A stretch of 64,000 nt of DNA from Aquimarina muelleri DSM 19832 (GTDB lineage: Bacteria > Bacteroidota > Bacteroidia > Flavobacteriales > Flavobacteriaceae), in NCBI RefSeq assembly GCF_000430665.1, contig NZ_AUML01000004.1, forward strand, positions 62,001 through 126,000, read 5' to 3'. Position 1 is the stretch's first letter, and every line of letters begins with the position of its first letter. Shown here one piece after another: positions 27,755-37,227 of the stretch. The notes under the pieces were generated by a model that did no database searches, was not told where the DNA came from, and was given only the letters and a program-made list of their open reading frames with translations. Made by a program: the position numbers and the translations under genes.

Positions 27755-28405
27755 ATGAAGAATACTATAAAAATATTAGCAGTGGCAGTAGTGATGATTT
27801 GCTTTGTTTCTTGTAAAAAGGATTCAAAACCTAATTATCAATATATGCCTAATATGTATGAGCCGGTAAGTTATGAAGCTTATGGTGAATATGGTGTTTT
27901 TCCTGGAGGACAGGAAGCTATGTTGCCAGCCAAAGGTTCCATACCAAGAGGATGGATGCCTTATGATTATGAGAATTCAAATGTTGGTTATCAAAAGGCT
28001 AAAGATACTTTGAAAAACCCTGTTCGTTACACTAAAGAAAACGAAGAAAAAGGTAAAGAATTGTATAATATTTATTGTGCAATTTGCCATGGAGAAAAAG
28101 GAGATGGAAAGGGACCTTTAGTAAAAAGAGAAAAAATTCTTGGAGTTCCGAGTTATGCTGATATCGGAAGAGCAATTACAGAAGGTAGTATTTATCATGT
28201 AATGTATTATGGTATCAACTCTATGGGGTCTTATGCTTCTCAGACTAATGAACAAGAACGTTGGCAGATTGTTCAATATGTAGAGAAATTGAAAGCTGAT
28301 TTAGAAGGAAAGACGCCACGAATAGATACAGATGTTGTTGTTACAGAAGTAAAAGAAGAAGAGGCGCATCACGATTCAACTGAAGAACACAATAACGCAC
28401 ACTAG
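27755..28405 (+). CDS. actE: alternative complex III subunit ActE, monoheme cytochrome c lipoprotein
   Basis: 216 residues. Signal peptide with lipobox ending at Cys20 (CFVSC), so anchored by lipid. One heme site, C108-A-I-C-H112, followed by GEKGDGKGPLV, with a downstream methionine-containing segment (YGINSMGSYASQT) giving the probable axial ligand. The tail is His/Glu-rich. It is the mobile monoheme of the complex and the probable donor to the neighbouring oxidase. Part of actABCDEF. Confidence 0.93.
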   Translation: MKNTIKILAVAVVMICFVSCKKDSKPNYQYMPNMYEPVSYEAYGEYGVFPGGQEAMLPAKGSIPRGWMPYDYENSNVGYQKAKDTLKNPVRYTKENEEKGKELYNIYCAICHGEKGDGKGPLVKREKILGVPSYADIGRAITEGSIYHVMYYGINSMGSYASQTNEQERWQIVQYVEKLKADLEGKTPRIDTDVVVTEVKEEEAHHDSTEEHNNAH

Positions 28406-28448
28406 TGCAGTAGTATAATAGTAAAGAATAACGATATTATATAAAGAT

Positions 28449-29792
28449 ATGTATACGCTATCAAATAGATTAAGATTATTTTCTGTCATCCTTATGATTG
28501 TAGGTCTTGTAGGTCTTGTAATAGGATTTTCACAAAGACCAGGGTCTATAGAGGAGGTAAAAGAAATGATGGCATCACACGACGCTCATGGAGGTGGTCA
28601 TGGTGACTCACAGATAAAAGAGAATCATGGAGGTGATGAAGGTCACGGAGAAAGTGCAAACGAAAAAGATGCTCATGGAGGAGATGCACATTATGAGCAT
28701 GTGTTGCATCAATTACAAAATAAACCTTGGGCTTCATTATATGTCGCAGCGTTTTTCTTTTTTATGATAGCTCTGGGCGTTTTAGCATTTTATGCAATAC
28801 AATTTGCTTCTCAGTCAGGTTGGTCTCCAGTACTTTTTAGAGTAATGGAAGCTATAACAGCATATTTGGTGCCTGGAGGGATAATTCTTTTTGTAATCTT
28901 AGCATTATCAGGATTTCATATCAATCATTTATTTGTATGGGCTGATCCAGAGGTTGTAGCTCATGATGCACTTCTTCAAGGTAAAGCAAGTTGGCTAAAT
29001 GGAACTTGGTTCATTATAAGAGCTGCATTCTTTTTAGGAGGATGGATATTATATCGTCACTTTGCTGTAAAATATTCTAGATTACAAGATGAAGATACTA
29101 CAGGTAATAAGTGGTATAAGAAAAGCTTTAAAATATCAGCGGCATTTTTAGTATTTTTTATATATACAGAATCTATGATGTCTTGGGATTGGATTATGAG
29201 TTTTGATCCACATTGGTTTAGTACTTTATTTGGGTGGTATGTATTTGCTAGTTTGTTTGTTTCAGGTATTACTACTATAGCTTTAGTAACTATTTATTTG
29301 AAATCTAAAGGATATTTAGAATTTGTAAATAATAGTCATATACATGATTTAGCTAAATTTATGTTTGGGATTAGTATCTTTTGGACATATCTTTGGTTCT
29401 CTCAGTTCATGTTAATATGGTATTCTAACATTCCTGAGGAGGTAACCTATTTTATTACTCGTATAGAGGATTATAAACTTCCTTTTTTCGGAATGTTGAT
29501 AATGAATTTTATTTTCCCATTATTAGTTTTAATGAATAGTGATTTCAAACGTGTAAACTGGTTTGTTGTAATGGCAGGAATTATAATTCTTTGTGGTCAC
29601 TATATAGATGTATTTAATATGATAATGCCTGCAACCGTTGGTAAATCTTGGTTCATTGGTATTAGCGAAATAAGTGCAGTATTATTATTCTTAGGATTAT
29701 TCTTGTTTGTTGTGTTTAGAGCACTTACTAAAGCACCATTATTAGCAAAAGGAAACCCGTATTTAGAAGAAAGTAAACACTTTCATTATTAA
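28449..29792 (+). CDS. actF: alternative complex III subunit ActF, second NrfD-like membrane subunit
   Basis: 447 residues with about ten hydrophobic helices. Between helix 1 and helix 2 (about residues 38-85) lies a His/Gly/Glu-rich loop (for example HDAHGGGHGDSQ) that could bind metal. ActF is a NrfD-type paralogue of ActC found in the membrane domain of the complex; it lacks the helix-hairpin-helix tail seen in ActC. Last act gene, 32 bases before coxB. Confidence 0.92.
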   Translation: MYTLSNRLRLFSVILMIVGLVGLVIGFSQRPGSIEEVKEMMASHDAHGGGHGDSQIKENHGGDEGHGESANEKDAHGGDAHYEHVLHQLQNKPWASLYVAAFFFFMIALGVLAFYAIQFASQSGWSPVLFRVMEAITAYLVPGGIILFVILALSGFHINHLFVWADPEVVAHDALLQGKASWLNGTWFIIRAAFFLGGWILYRHFAVKYSRLQDEDTTGNKWYKKSFKISAAFLVFFIYTESMMSWDWIMSFDPHWFSTLFGWYVFASLFVSGITTIALVTIYLKSKGYLEFVNNSHIHDLAKFMFGISIFWTYLWFSQFMLIWYSNIPEEVTYFITRIEDYKLPFFGMLIMNFIFPLLVLMNSDFKRVNWFVVMAGIIILCGHYIDVFNMIMPATVGKSWFIGISEISAVLLFLGLFLFVVFRALTKAPLLAKGNPYLEESKHFHY

Positions 29793-29824
29793 CAGTTGAA
29801 TTGTAAAAAAGAAGATAGATAAAA

Positions 29825-30898
29825 ATGACTGTATTCTTAACCATAGTAGTTATAGCACTTTTTGGAATCACATTGTGGCAGATGTCAAAAATTTTGAAAT
29901 TGTCGCAAAACAGTGCTAATAATTCTCAAATCGCAAATGATAAGGATAATAACTTACAAGGTAAGTTAATGTTAGCCTTTGTGATATTTTTGTACTTATT
30001 AACCATATATTGTTTCGTTCAATATCACACTTTCTTTTTGCCAGAATCTGCTTCTGAGCATGGGATAGATTATGATCAATTAATGTTGATCTCGATGGTA
30101 TTAATTTTTGTTGTGCAATTTATTACACAAGGATTATTACATTTCTTTGCTTATAAGTATAGAGGTAAAAAAGAAAATAAAGCATTGTTCTTTGCTGATA
30201 ATGATAAATTAGAATTTATTTGGACGATTATTCCAGTAATCGTACTTGCAGGACTAATTATATACGGATTGTTTACTTGGACAGACATCATGGATATTGA
30301 TGAAGAAGAAGGAGACCCATTAATTATTGAATTATATGCATATCAGTTTGATTGGAGAGCAAGATATTCTGGAGAAGATAATGTGTTAGGTAAAGCAAAT
30401 GTGCGTTTTATAGAAGGAATTAATACTTTAGGGTTAGATGTTTCTGATAATTACGGAAAAGATGATAAAATAACAAATGAGTTACATTTACCTGTTAACA
30501 GAAAAGTTATTTTTAAAATGAGATCGCAAGATATACTCCATTCTGCTTACATGCCTTTCTTTAGAGCACAGATGAATGTTGTTCCTGGTATGATCACAGA
30601 GTTTGCGTATACACCTATACTAACTTCTGAAGAAATGAGAAATAGCGAGTTTATGGTAGAAAAAGTAGCTACAATTAATAAAATACGAAAAGAAAAAAGT
30701 AAAAAATTAGTAGCAGCAGGAGAGGAAGCTTTAGAAGAATATACATTTGATTATTATCTTTTGTGTAATAAAATTTGTGGGGTTTCTCATTATAATATGC
30801 AAATGAAGATTGTAGTAGAGTCTGAAGAAGATTATGAAGCTTGGTTAAAAGGGCAAACTACTTTTGGAGAGCAATTATCTGCACAAGCAAGTAATTAA
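29825..30898 (+). CDS. coxB: cytochrome c oxidase subunit II
   Basis: 357 residues. Three hydrophobic segments (N-terminal, about 48-68 and 78-100, and 130-150) precede a cupredoxin domain. The CuA ligands are present: the histidine in ILHSAYMPFF, and C-N-K-I-C-G-V-S-H-Y-N-M near residues 310-322, supplying two cysteines, a histidine and a methionine. There is no fused cytochrome c domain, consistent with direct electron transfer from the Act complex. An insert of about 30 residues (ITSEEMRNSEFMVEKVAT region and after) separates the two halves of the copper site. Co-operonic with actF and coxA. Confidence 0.94.
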   Translation: MTVFLTIVVIALFGITLWQMSKILKLSQNSANNSQIANDKDNNLQGKLMLAFVIFLYLLTIYCFVQYHTFFLPESASEHGIDYDQLMLISMVLIFVVQFITQGLLHFFAYKYRGKKENKALFFADNDKLEFIWTIIPVIVLAGLIIYGLFTWTDIMDIDEEEGDPLIIELYAYQFDWRARYSGEDNVLGKANVRFIEGINTLGLDVSDNYGKDDKITNELHLPVNRKVIFKMRSQDILHSAYMPFFRAQMNVVPGMITEFAYTPILTSEEMRNSEFMVEKVATINKIRKEKSKKLVAAGEEALEEYTFDYYLLCNKICGVSHYNMQMKIVVESEEDYEAWLKGQTTFGEQLSAQASN

Positions 30899-30940
30899 GA
30901 AGAAAAAAATTAATATATTATATTAAAAAGAAATAGCGTT

Positions 30941-32758
30941 ATGTCAGCAACTCAAGGAGATAACCACGATCACGATCACGACGATCACGGACATCATAAA
31001 GAAACCTTTATCACTAAGTATATTTTTAGTCAAGATCATAAAATGATCTCTAAACAGTATTTGATTACTGGTATAATAATGGGTATCATAGGTATTGCAA
31101 TGTCATTATTATTTAGAATGCAATTAGCTTGGCCAGATCATCAATTTACTATATATGAAGTGCTTCTAGGTAAATTTGGAGAAGATGGTATAATGGATCC
31201 AAGTATATATTTAGCTCTGGTTACTATACATGGTACTATCATGGTGTTCTTTGTTTTGACTGCAGGTCTAAGTGGAACTTTTAGTAACCTTCTTATCCCA
31301 TTGCAGATTGGAGCTCGAGATATGGCTTCAGGATTTTTGAACATGGTGTCTTATTGGTTATTCTTTTTAAGTAGTATTATAATGGTACTATCTTTATTTG
31401 CAGAAGCAGGACCAGCATCTGCGGGATGGACTATTTATCCACCATTAAGTGCATTACCACAAGCGATAGGAGGCTCTGGAACAGGGATGACTTTATGGCT
31501 AGTTTCTATGGCAATCTTTATAGCATCTTCTTTGTTAGGTTCTTTAAATTATGTAGTAACTGTAATAAATTTACGAACCAAAGGAATGTCGATGACTCGT
31601 TTGCCATTAACAATCTGGGCATTTTTTGTAACTGCGATTATCGGTATTGTTTCGTTTCCAGTATTGTTATCAGCGGCTTTATTATTGATAATGGATAGAA
31701 GTTTCGGAACTTCATTTTATTTAAGTGATATTTATATACAAGGAGAGGTATTACATAATCAAGGAGGTTCACCAGTACTTTTTGAGCATTTATTCTGGTT
31801 CTTAGGACATCCAGAGGTGTATATTGTACTGTTACCAGCGTTAGGAATAACTTCAGAAATTATAGCAACAAATGCTCGTAAACCTATATTTGGATATCGA
31901 GCGATGGTAGCCTCTATTTTAGCAATTGCATTTTTATCTACAATAGTTTGGGGTCACCACATGTTTATATCAGGTATGAATCCATTTTTAGGTTCTGTAT
32001 TTACATTTACAACATTATTAATAGCAATTCCATCTGCGGTAAAATCATTTAATTATATAACAACATTATGGAAAGGTAATTTGCAGTTTAACCCTGCAAT
32101 GTTATTTTCTATAGGGTTAGTATCTACTTTTATAACAGGGGGACTTACAGGAATTATTCTTGGAGATAGTACTTTAGATATAAATGTACATGATACGTAT
32201 TTTGTAGTAGCACATTTTCATTTAGTAATGGGTATATCTGCATTATACGGTTTATTTGCAGGAGTTTATCACTGGTTCCCTAAGATGTATGGTAAGATGA
32301 TGAACAAAAATCTTGGATATGTACATTTTTGGGTAACTGCAATTGGAGCATACGGAGTGTTTTTTCCAATGCATTTTGTTGGAATGGCAGGATTACCACG
32401 CCGTTATTATACCAATTCTAATTTCCCATATTTTGATGATTTAACCGATACTAATGTTTTGATTACTGTTTTTGCTCTTATTACAGCAGCAGCACAATTA
32501 GTATTTTTATATAACTTTATAAGTTCCATTTTTTACGGAAAGAAAGCAGTTCAAAACCCATGGCAGTCTAATACTTTAGAATGGACTACACCAGTAGAGC
32601 ATATTCATGGTAACTGGCCAGGAGAAATTCCTAGCGTGTTTAGATGGCCTTATGATTACAGTAAGACTAATGAAAATGGAGAATATGTTATCGCAGGACA
32701 AGATTATGCTCCGCAGACAATTCCTCTACAAGATGGTGAAGAAGAAATGCATCACTAA
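30941..32758 (+). CDS. coxA: cytochrome c oxidase subunit I
   Basis: 605 residues. A His/Asp-rich N-terminus (HDHDHDDHGHH) precedes twelve or so membrane helices. Active-site elements are visible: low-spin heme His in VTIHGTIMVFF, the Cu-B His with cross-linked Tyr in GHPEVYIVLLP, WGHHM, and HDTYFVVAHFHLVMG carrying the high-spin heme and second low-spin ligands. The Tyr after HPEV identifies an A-type heme-copper oxidase. It is the catalytic subunit reducing oxygen. Last gene of the act-cox operon; subunits III and IV lie 26 kb downstream. A strong terminator follows. Confidence 0.96.
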   Translation: MSATQGDNHDHDHDDHGHHKETFITKYIFSQDHKMISKQYLITGIIMGIIGIAMSLLFRMQLAWPDHQFTIYEVLLGKFGEDGIMDPSIYLALVTIHGTIMVFFVLTAGLSGTFSNLLIPLQIGARDMASGFLNMVSYWLFFLSSIIMVLSLFAEAGPASAGWTIYPPLSALPQAIGGSGTGMTLWLVSMAIFIASSLLGSLNYVVTVINLRTKGMSMTRLPLTIWAFFVTAIIGIVSFPVLLSAALLLIMDRSFGTSFYLSDIYIQGEVLHNQGGSPVLFEHLFWFLGHPEVYIVLLPALGITSEIIATNARKPIFGYRAMVASILAIAFLSTIVWGHHMFISGMNPFLGSVFTFTTLLIAIPSAVKSFNYITTLWKGNLQFNPAMLFSIGLVSTFITGGLTGIILGDSTLDINVHDTYFVVAHFHLVMGISALYGLFAGVYHWFPKMYGKMMNKNLGYVHFWVTAIGAYGVFFPMHFVGMAGLPRRYYTNSNFPYFDDLTDTNVLITVFALITAAAQLVFLYNFISSIFYGKKAVQNPWQSNTLEWTTPVEHIHGNWPGEIPSVFRWPYDYSKTNENGEYVIAGQDYAPQTIPLQDGEEEMHH

Positions 32759-32778
32759 ACATGGGTGATCATAGATAT

Positions 32779-32812
32779 AAAAAGCCTTTTCGTAATTACG
32801 AAAAGGCTTTTT
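32779..32812 (+). terminator. terminator of the act-cox operon (perfect 34-nt palindrome)
   Basis: Bases 32779-32812 form a perfect palindrome with a short effective loop, ending GGCTTTTT and followed by CTTTTTC. It lies 21 bases past the coxA stop. Confidence 0.88.
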
Positions 32813-32933
32813 CTTTTTCTATAATTACTAGTTATGTAGAAGCATAGGGGACTCTTTTTATTATATTTGTTTTACTCTTCGGTTTTAAGTATTATCTGGA
32901 TCAAAGAGATTATTTTTCTAAATACCATTATCA

Positions 32934-33956
32934 ATGAACGAAAACCTTAATCCAACAAACGAAAACTTTTCTGGGGAAGATCTGGATATTGAAAGAGCAT
33001 TAAGACCCCTCGCTTTTGAAGACTTTGCTGGGCAGGATCAGGTATTAGAAAACTTGAAAATTTTTGTTCAAGCCGCTAATTTAAGAGACGAAGCTTTGGA
33101 TCATACCCTTTTTCATGGCCCTCCTGGATTGGGTAAAACTACATTAGCGCATATTTTAGCGAATGAATTAAGCGTAGGAATTAAGGTTACATCAGGACCC
33201 GTATTAGATAAACCAGGAGACTTAGCAGGCTTATTAACTAACCTAGACGATAGGGATGTTTTGTTTATAGACGAAATCCATCGATTAAGCCCTATAGTAG
33301 AAGAATATTTATATTCTGCTATGGAAGATTATAAGATAGATATTATGATCGAGAGTGGACCAAATGCCCGTACCGTGCAGATTAACTTAAATCCATTTAC
33401 TTTGGTAGGAGCAACTACCAGGTCAGGGCTATTAACAGCACCAATGAGAGCTCGTTTTGGAATCCAATCTAGACTACAATATTATACTACAGAACTACTG
33501 TCTACCATCGTGCAGCGTAGTGCATATATACTTAATGTACCAATCTCTATGGAAGCTGCTATTGAGATAGCAGGCAGAAGTAGGGGAACACCAAGAATAG
33601 CCAATGCTTTATTACGTAGAGTACGTGATTTTGCTCAAATTAAGGGTAATGGAAAAATTGATATCGAAATTTCTCAGTTTGCATTAAAAGCATTAAATGT
33701 AGATGCACATGGTCTGGATGAGATGGATAATAAGATTTTATTAACCATGATAGATAAATTTAAAGGAGGGCCAGTTGGATTAACAACAATAGCAACAGCC
33801 GTTAGTGAAAGCCCGGAGACTATAGAAGAGGTGTACGAACCCTTTTTAATACAACAAGGATTCATTATGCGAACCCCAAGAGGAAGAGAAGTAACAGAAG
33901 CCGCATATAAACACTTAGGAAGGATAAAAGGAAATATTCAAGGAGGCTTGTTTTAG
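32934..33956 (+). CDS. ruvB: Holliday junction branch-migration helicase RuvB
   Basis: 340 residues, the normal length. Walker A GPPGLGKT, Walker B with DEIHR ([10 protein letters not shown]), sensor 1 GATTRSG and arginine finger region RARFGIQ are all present; the C-terminal winged helix ends with [12 protein letters not shown]. It drives branch migration with RuvA, encoded in this window at 46461. A P450 gene follows 41 bases downstream, in the same direction. Confidence 0.97.
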   Translation: MNENLNPTNENFSGEDLDIERALRPLAFEDFAGQDQVLENLKIFVQAANLRDEALDHTLFHGPPGLGKTTLAHILANELSVGIKVTSGPVLDKPGDLAGLLTNLDDRDVLFIDEIHRLSPIVEEYLYSAMEDYKIDIMIESGPNARTVQINLNPFTLVGATTRSGLLTAPMRARFGIQSRLQYYTTELLSTIVQRSAYILNVPISMEAAIEIAGRSRGTPRIANALLRRVRDFAQIKGNGKIDIEISQFALKALNVDAHGLDEMDNKILLTMIDKFKGGPVGLTTIATAVSESPETIEEVYEPFLIQQGFIMRTPRGREVTEAAYKHLGRIKGNIQGGLF

Positions 33957-33997
33957 GAAAATTTAAATCTTGATAAAGACTCCCTAAAACTTTATTT

Positions 33998-35332
33998 ATG
34001 TATAAAAACCCATCTACAGTTTCTTTTTTTAAAGTGCTTAAAAATGCAGGCCGTATTCTTAGGAATCCGCTTCCTTTTCATCATGAAAATTTTCAAAAAT
34101 ATGGAGATGTTTTTAACGTAAAAATCGGGCTGGGTAAATCGGTTATTTTTACTCGTGATGGTGGTTTTGCAAAACACATGTTACAAAAACAACATAAAAA
34201 ATATGCAAAGTCTGATCTGCAAACAAAAGACCTGGCAAAATATATTGGCGAAGGTTTATTAACTTCTAACGGAGAAAAATGGTTACGGCAAAGACGATTG
34301 ATTCAGCCGGCATTTCATAAAAAAAAGCTGGAATCGTTAGTAGATATTATAAAAGAAGTGATTCAAGAAGAGTCTGATAAAATCACTGCAGATAAGGTAA
34401 TAGATGTTTTTCCTTTAATGAGTGATCTTGCTTTTAATGTAGTAGCAAAATCGCTTTTTAGCTATACAGATACGGGTAATACCATTTCTAGATTGCAATA
34501 TATTACAGAAACCGCCCAAAAATCTTTGATAAAAGAAATACGACAACCGTATAAAAGGTGGTGGTTTTATCTTAGCGGGAAAATTAAGAATACTAATAAG
34601 TTAACCCAAGAAGCAAGAGATATTCTTAATACAATTATAGAAGAAAGAAAAAAATCGGATAAAGAGTATCATGATTTATTAGATATGTTGTTGGCAGCAA
34701 GGTATGAGGATGGGAGTATGATGGATAACGAACAGCTAATAGATGAAATACTGATCCTTTTTGTAGCAGGGCACGAAACCACCTCTAATGCACTAACTTT
34801 TACATTAGCATTGTTGGCAATGCATCCAGAAATACAAGACAGAGTATATACAGAGGTTTCTGATAATAAAGAAGTAGTATTCTCATCCCCAATACACGAA
34901 ATTGCTAAATATACATATACCAAACAATGTATAGAAGAGGCAATGCGATTGTATCCTCCCGTTTATTTTTCGGATAGAGTAGCTATAGAAGAGGATGAGT
35001 ATAATAATCTTAAACTCAAAAAAGGTAATACCATTTTGATTTCTTTTTTTGAAATTCACAGGCATAAAGATTTTTGGAGCAACCCAGATCAATTTAATCC
35101 AGATCGCTTTGATATAGATGTAGATAAAAAAGAATATTCAGATCATTATTTTCCATTTGGTGCAGGCCCAAGGATGTGTATAGGAAACAATTTTGCAATG
35201 TATGAAATGATTCTTGCGATAAGTAATATTGTAAAAAAACATAAAATCAGTACTAGCCTTAAAGCGATAGAAATACAACCATTAATTACCTTAAAACCCA
35301 AAAATGCAGTACTTCAATTTACAACCAGATAA
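33998..35332 (+). CDS. cytochrome P450
   Basis: 444 residues. Diagnostic P450 motifs are in order: the I-helix AGHETTSNALT (oxygen activation), the K-helix EAMRLYP (ExxR), the PERF-like stretch FNPDRFD, and the heme-binding loop FPFGAGPRMCIG with the axial ligand Cys394. There is no membrane anchor, so it should be soluble, and no reductase or ferredoxin gene is adjacent. It looks like the CYP102/CYP4-like bacterial class by the heme loop, but the substrate (fatty acid or terpenoid are candidates) is not deducible. It lies between ruvB and queG, with short gaps on both sides, so is probably co-transcribed. Confidence 0.94.
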   Translation: MYKNPSTVSFFKVLKNAGRILRNPLPFHHENFQKYGDVFNVKIGLGKSVIFTRDGGFAKHMLQKQHKKYAKSDLQTKDLAKYIGEGLLTSNGEKWLRQRRLIQPAFHKKKLESLVDIIKEVIQEESDKITADKVIDVFPLMSDLAFNVVAKSLFSYTDTGNTISRLQYITETAQKSLIKEIRQPYKRWWFYLSGKIKNTNKLTQEARDILNTIIEERKKSDKEYHDLLDMLLAARYEDGSMMDNEQLIDEILILFVAGHETTSNALTFTLALLAMHPEIQDRVYTEVSDNKEVVFSSPIHEIAKYTYTKQCIEEAMRLYPPVYFSDRVAIEEDEYNNLKLKKGNTILISFFEIHRHKDFWSNPDQFNPDRFDIDVDKKEYSDHYFPFGAGPRMCIGNNFAMYEMILAISNIVKKHKISTSLKAIEIQPLITLKPKNAVLQFTTR

Positions 35333-35346
35333 AACATAAAATATAG

Positions 35347-36273
35347 TTGACTCCAAAGCATACATATACAAAGTCTATTAAAGAGGAAGCAAAACGACTT
35401 GGTTTTTTATCCTGTGGTATTTCTAAAGCCGAATTTTTAGAACAGGAAGCTCCAAGGTTAGAAAAATGGCTTCATCAAAACAGGAATGGACAGATGAGCT
35501 ATATGGAAAACCATTTTGATAAACGATTAGATCCAACAAAGTTAGTTGAAGGCTCTAAAAGTGTAGTATCCCTACTTCTTAATTATTATCCTTCAGAAGA
35601 ACAAAAAGATCCAGAAGCCCCAAAAATTTCTAAATATGCTTATGGTACAGATTATCATTTTGTAATTAAAGATAAGTTGAAACAGTTGCTTGATTTTATA
35701 AGCGAAGAAATCGGCGAAGTACATGGTAGAGCATTTGTAGATTCGGCACCAGTATTAGATAAAGCGTGGGCAGCAAAAAGCGGGTTAGGATGGATTGGTA
35801 AAAACAGTAATCTGCTTACACAAAAGGTAGGTTCTTTTTATTTTATAGCAGAGCTAATTCTGGATTTAGATTTAGAATATGATACTCCAGTAACAGATCA
35901 CTGTGGTACTTGTACCGCTTGTATTGATGCTTGTCCTACACAAGCTATTGTAGAGCCCTATGTAGTAGATGGTAGTAAATGTATCTCTTATTTTACTATA
36001 GAACTTAAAGAAGAGATTCCTAATAGTTACAAAGGGCAGTTTGATAATTGGATGTTTGGTTGTGATATCTGCCAAGATGTTTGTCCTTGGAACCGCTTTT
36101 CTAAGGCGCATAGCGAACCGCTTTTTAATCCAAAACCGGATTTACTGCAAATGACTAAAAAAGATTGGGAAGAGATTACCCAAGAAGTGTTTTCTAAGGT
36201 TTTTCAAAAATCTGCAGTAAAAAGAACTAAGTTTTCTGGGCTAACCAGAAATATCCAGTTCTTAAAGGATTAA
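35347..36273 (+). CDS. queG: epoxyqueuosine reductase QueG
   Basis: 308 residues from the TTG at 35347; no in-frame ATG lies upstream, and the protein starts [20 protein letters not shown] as expected. Fe-S motifs [12 protein letters not shown] and [10 protein letters not shown], plus a further Cys in [12 protein letters not shown], provide two 4Fe-4S clusters. The family sequence [21 protein letters not shown] contains the catalytic Asp. It catalyses the last step of queuosine synthesis in tRNA with cobalamin. This is the short form without the C-terminal HEAT repeats of enterobacterial QueG. Third in the ruvB-P450-queG group; its stop lies in a terminator stem. Confidence 0.94.
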   Translation: MTPKHTYTKSIKEEAKRLGFLSCGISKAEFLEQEAPRLEKWLHQNRNGQMSYMENHFDKRLDPTKLVEGSKSVVSLLLNYYPSEEQKDPEAPKISKYAYGTDYHFVIKDKLKQLLDFISEEIGEVHGRAFVDSAPVLDKAWAAKSGLGWIGKNSNLLTQKVGSFYFIAELILDLDLEYDTPVTDHCGTCTACIDACPTQAIVEPYVVDGSKCISYFTIELKEEIPNSYKGQFDNWMFGCDICQDVCPWNRFSKAHSEPLFNPKPDLLQMTKKDWEEITQEVFSKVFQKSAVKRTKFSGLTRNIQFLKD

Positions 36274-36320
36274 CAACAAAATTGCTTTATTTTCGAATAA
36301 GGCAGTTTTGTTGTTAATCC
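36267..36320. terminator. long hairpin overlapping the queG stop codon
   Basis: Arms 36267-36289 and 36298-36320 pair over 23 bp (a few G-T pairs) with an 8-nt loop. The first arm contains the queG stop. It lies between convergent queG and the DUF2490 gene, so probably ends both transcripts; the T-run is weak on both sides. Confidence 0.65.
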
Positions 36321-36362
36321 TAATTATACAATAGGTTTTCTATCGCATAATTTTGTTTGAAA

Positions 36363-37103
36363 TTATAGCGTAAAGCTTTTTACAAAAGTGGTTTGAATAA
36401 TAGGTTTTGATTTGTAGGTATCTGTCGCAATTACATTCCATTCACTCATGTAGCCTAGTTGTAGGTTGGTATTGGAGTTAAATTTGTAACCAACTCCCAG
36501 ATAAAACCAATTTCTCGAAAAACTTTTCGGCATAAGATTATCTGTTTGTGGTAGCCAGATCTCATCAAAAGCCTGTAAGAATACCACTTTTTTATTTCCG
36601 AAAGTTTTTAATGGCAGTACCATGGTTAATCGATAACGAAAACGGTTTGCAAAATTCACGCCATCCTTGTTAAAATTTTCGTTACTACCCTTTGCTAATA
36701 CATCAAACCATCGATGTTCCTGACGAAACCGATGAAGAATATCTACGGTACTTATTTTATGTTTTAGTAATATTTGCTCCCAAATATTATTTTCGTATGT
36801 GTTGATCTTTAGGTTAGTATCAGAAAGGGGTATACGATTGCTTAAAAATGAATATCCAAGACTAATCTCAACATTATCTTTTAAATGATAATCTATAGAG
36901 GCGCGTTCTAAAAAAGTACTTTGTTTGGATAAAAAACCCCCTAAACGTTCATGAAGTTCATTACTAAAACTCCATTTTTTATTAATTTTTACTCTATTAA
37001 AAAGGGTAAACCAAGTATTGGTTGGATCGTGTTGAATGGTTTCTTGTGCTTGGATTGGTATTGCAATCCATAATAAAATCAATATACTATATATCTTTTT
37101 CAT
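36363..37103 (-). CDS. DUF2490 protein, probable outer-membrane or periplasmic beta protein
   Basis: 246 residues from MKKIYS (37103); an in-frame upstream start would add 12 residues before the signal peptide, and is less likely. A signal peptide ends IPIQAQ. The body has alternating aromatic strands (WTLFNRVKINKKWSFSNELH), RFRQEHRWF and WNVIATDTY, typical of DUF2490 barrels. In many Bacteroidota such proteins lie near transporter genes, but the role is unknown. It is the last gene of the minus-strand SulP/Dab group, 124 bases after the SulP stop, so may be co-transcribed. Confidence 0.82.
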   Translation of the reverse strand: MKKIYSILILLWIAIPIQAQETIQHDPTNTWFTLFNRVKINKKWSFSNELHERLGGFLSKQSTFLERASIDYHLKDNVEISLGYSFLSNRIPLSDTNLKINTYENNIWEQILLKHKISTVDILHRFRQEHRWFDVLAKGSNENFNKDGVNFANRFRYRLTMVLPLKTFGNKKVVFLQAFDEIWLPQTDNLMPKSFSRNWFYLGVGYKFNSNTNLQLGYMSEWNVIATDTYKSKPIIQTTFVKSFTL

Positions 37104-37227
37104 TTTTATAAATGTTTTAATAACCAATATTAGAAACAATCGAAACCTAAATAAATCAGGTCTCGACTATTTCTAAAAGGAAACAGTAAATTGTTAATAT
37201 GCGATTAATTTGTGGTACGTTTTGAAT

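Noticed and set aside
28546..28737. His-rich minus-strand frame opposite actF
   Set aside because: It is a shadow of the His/Gly-rich ActF loop.
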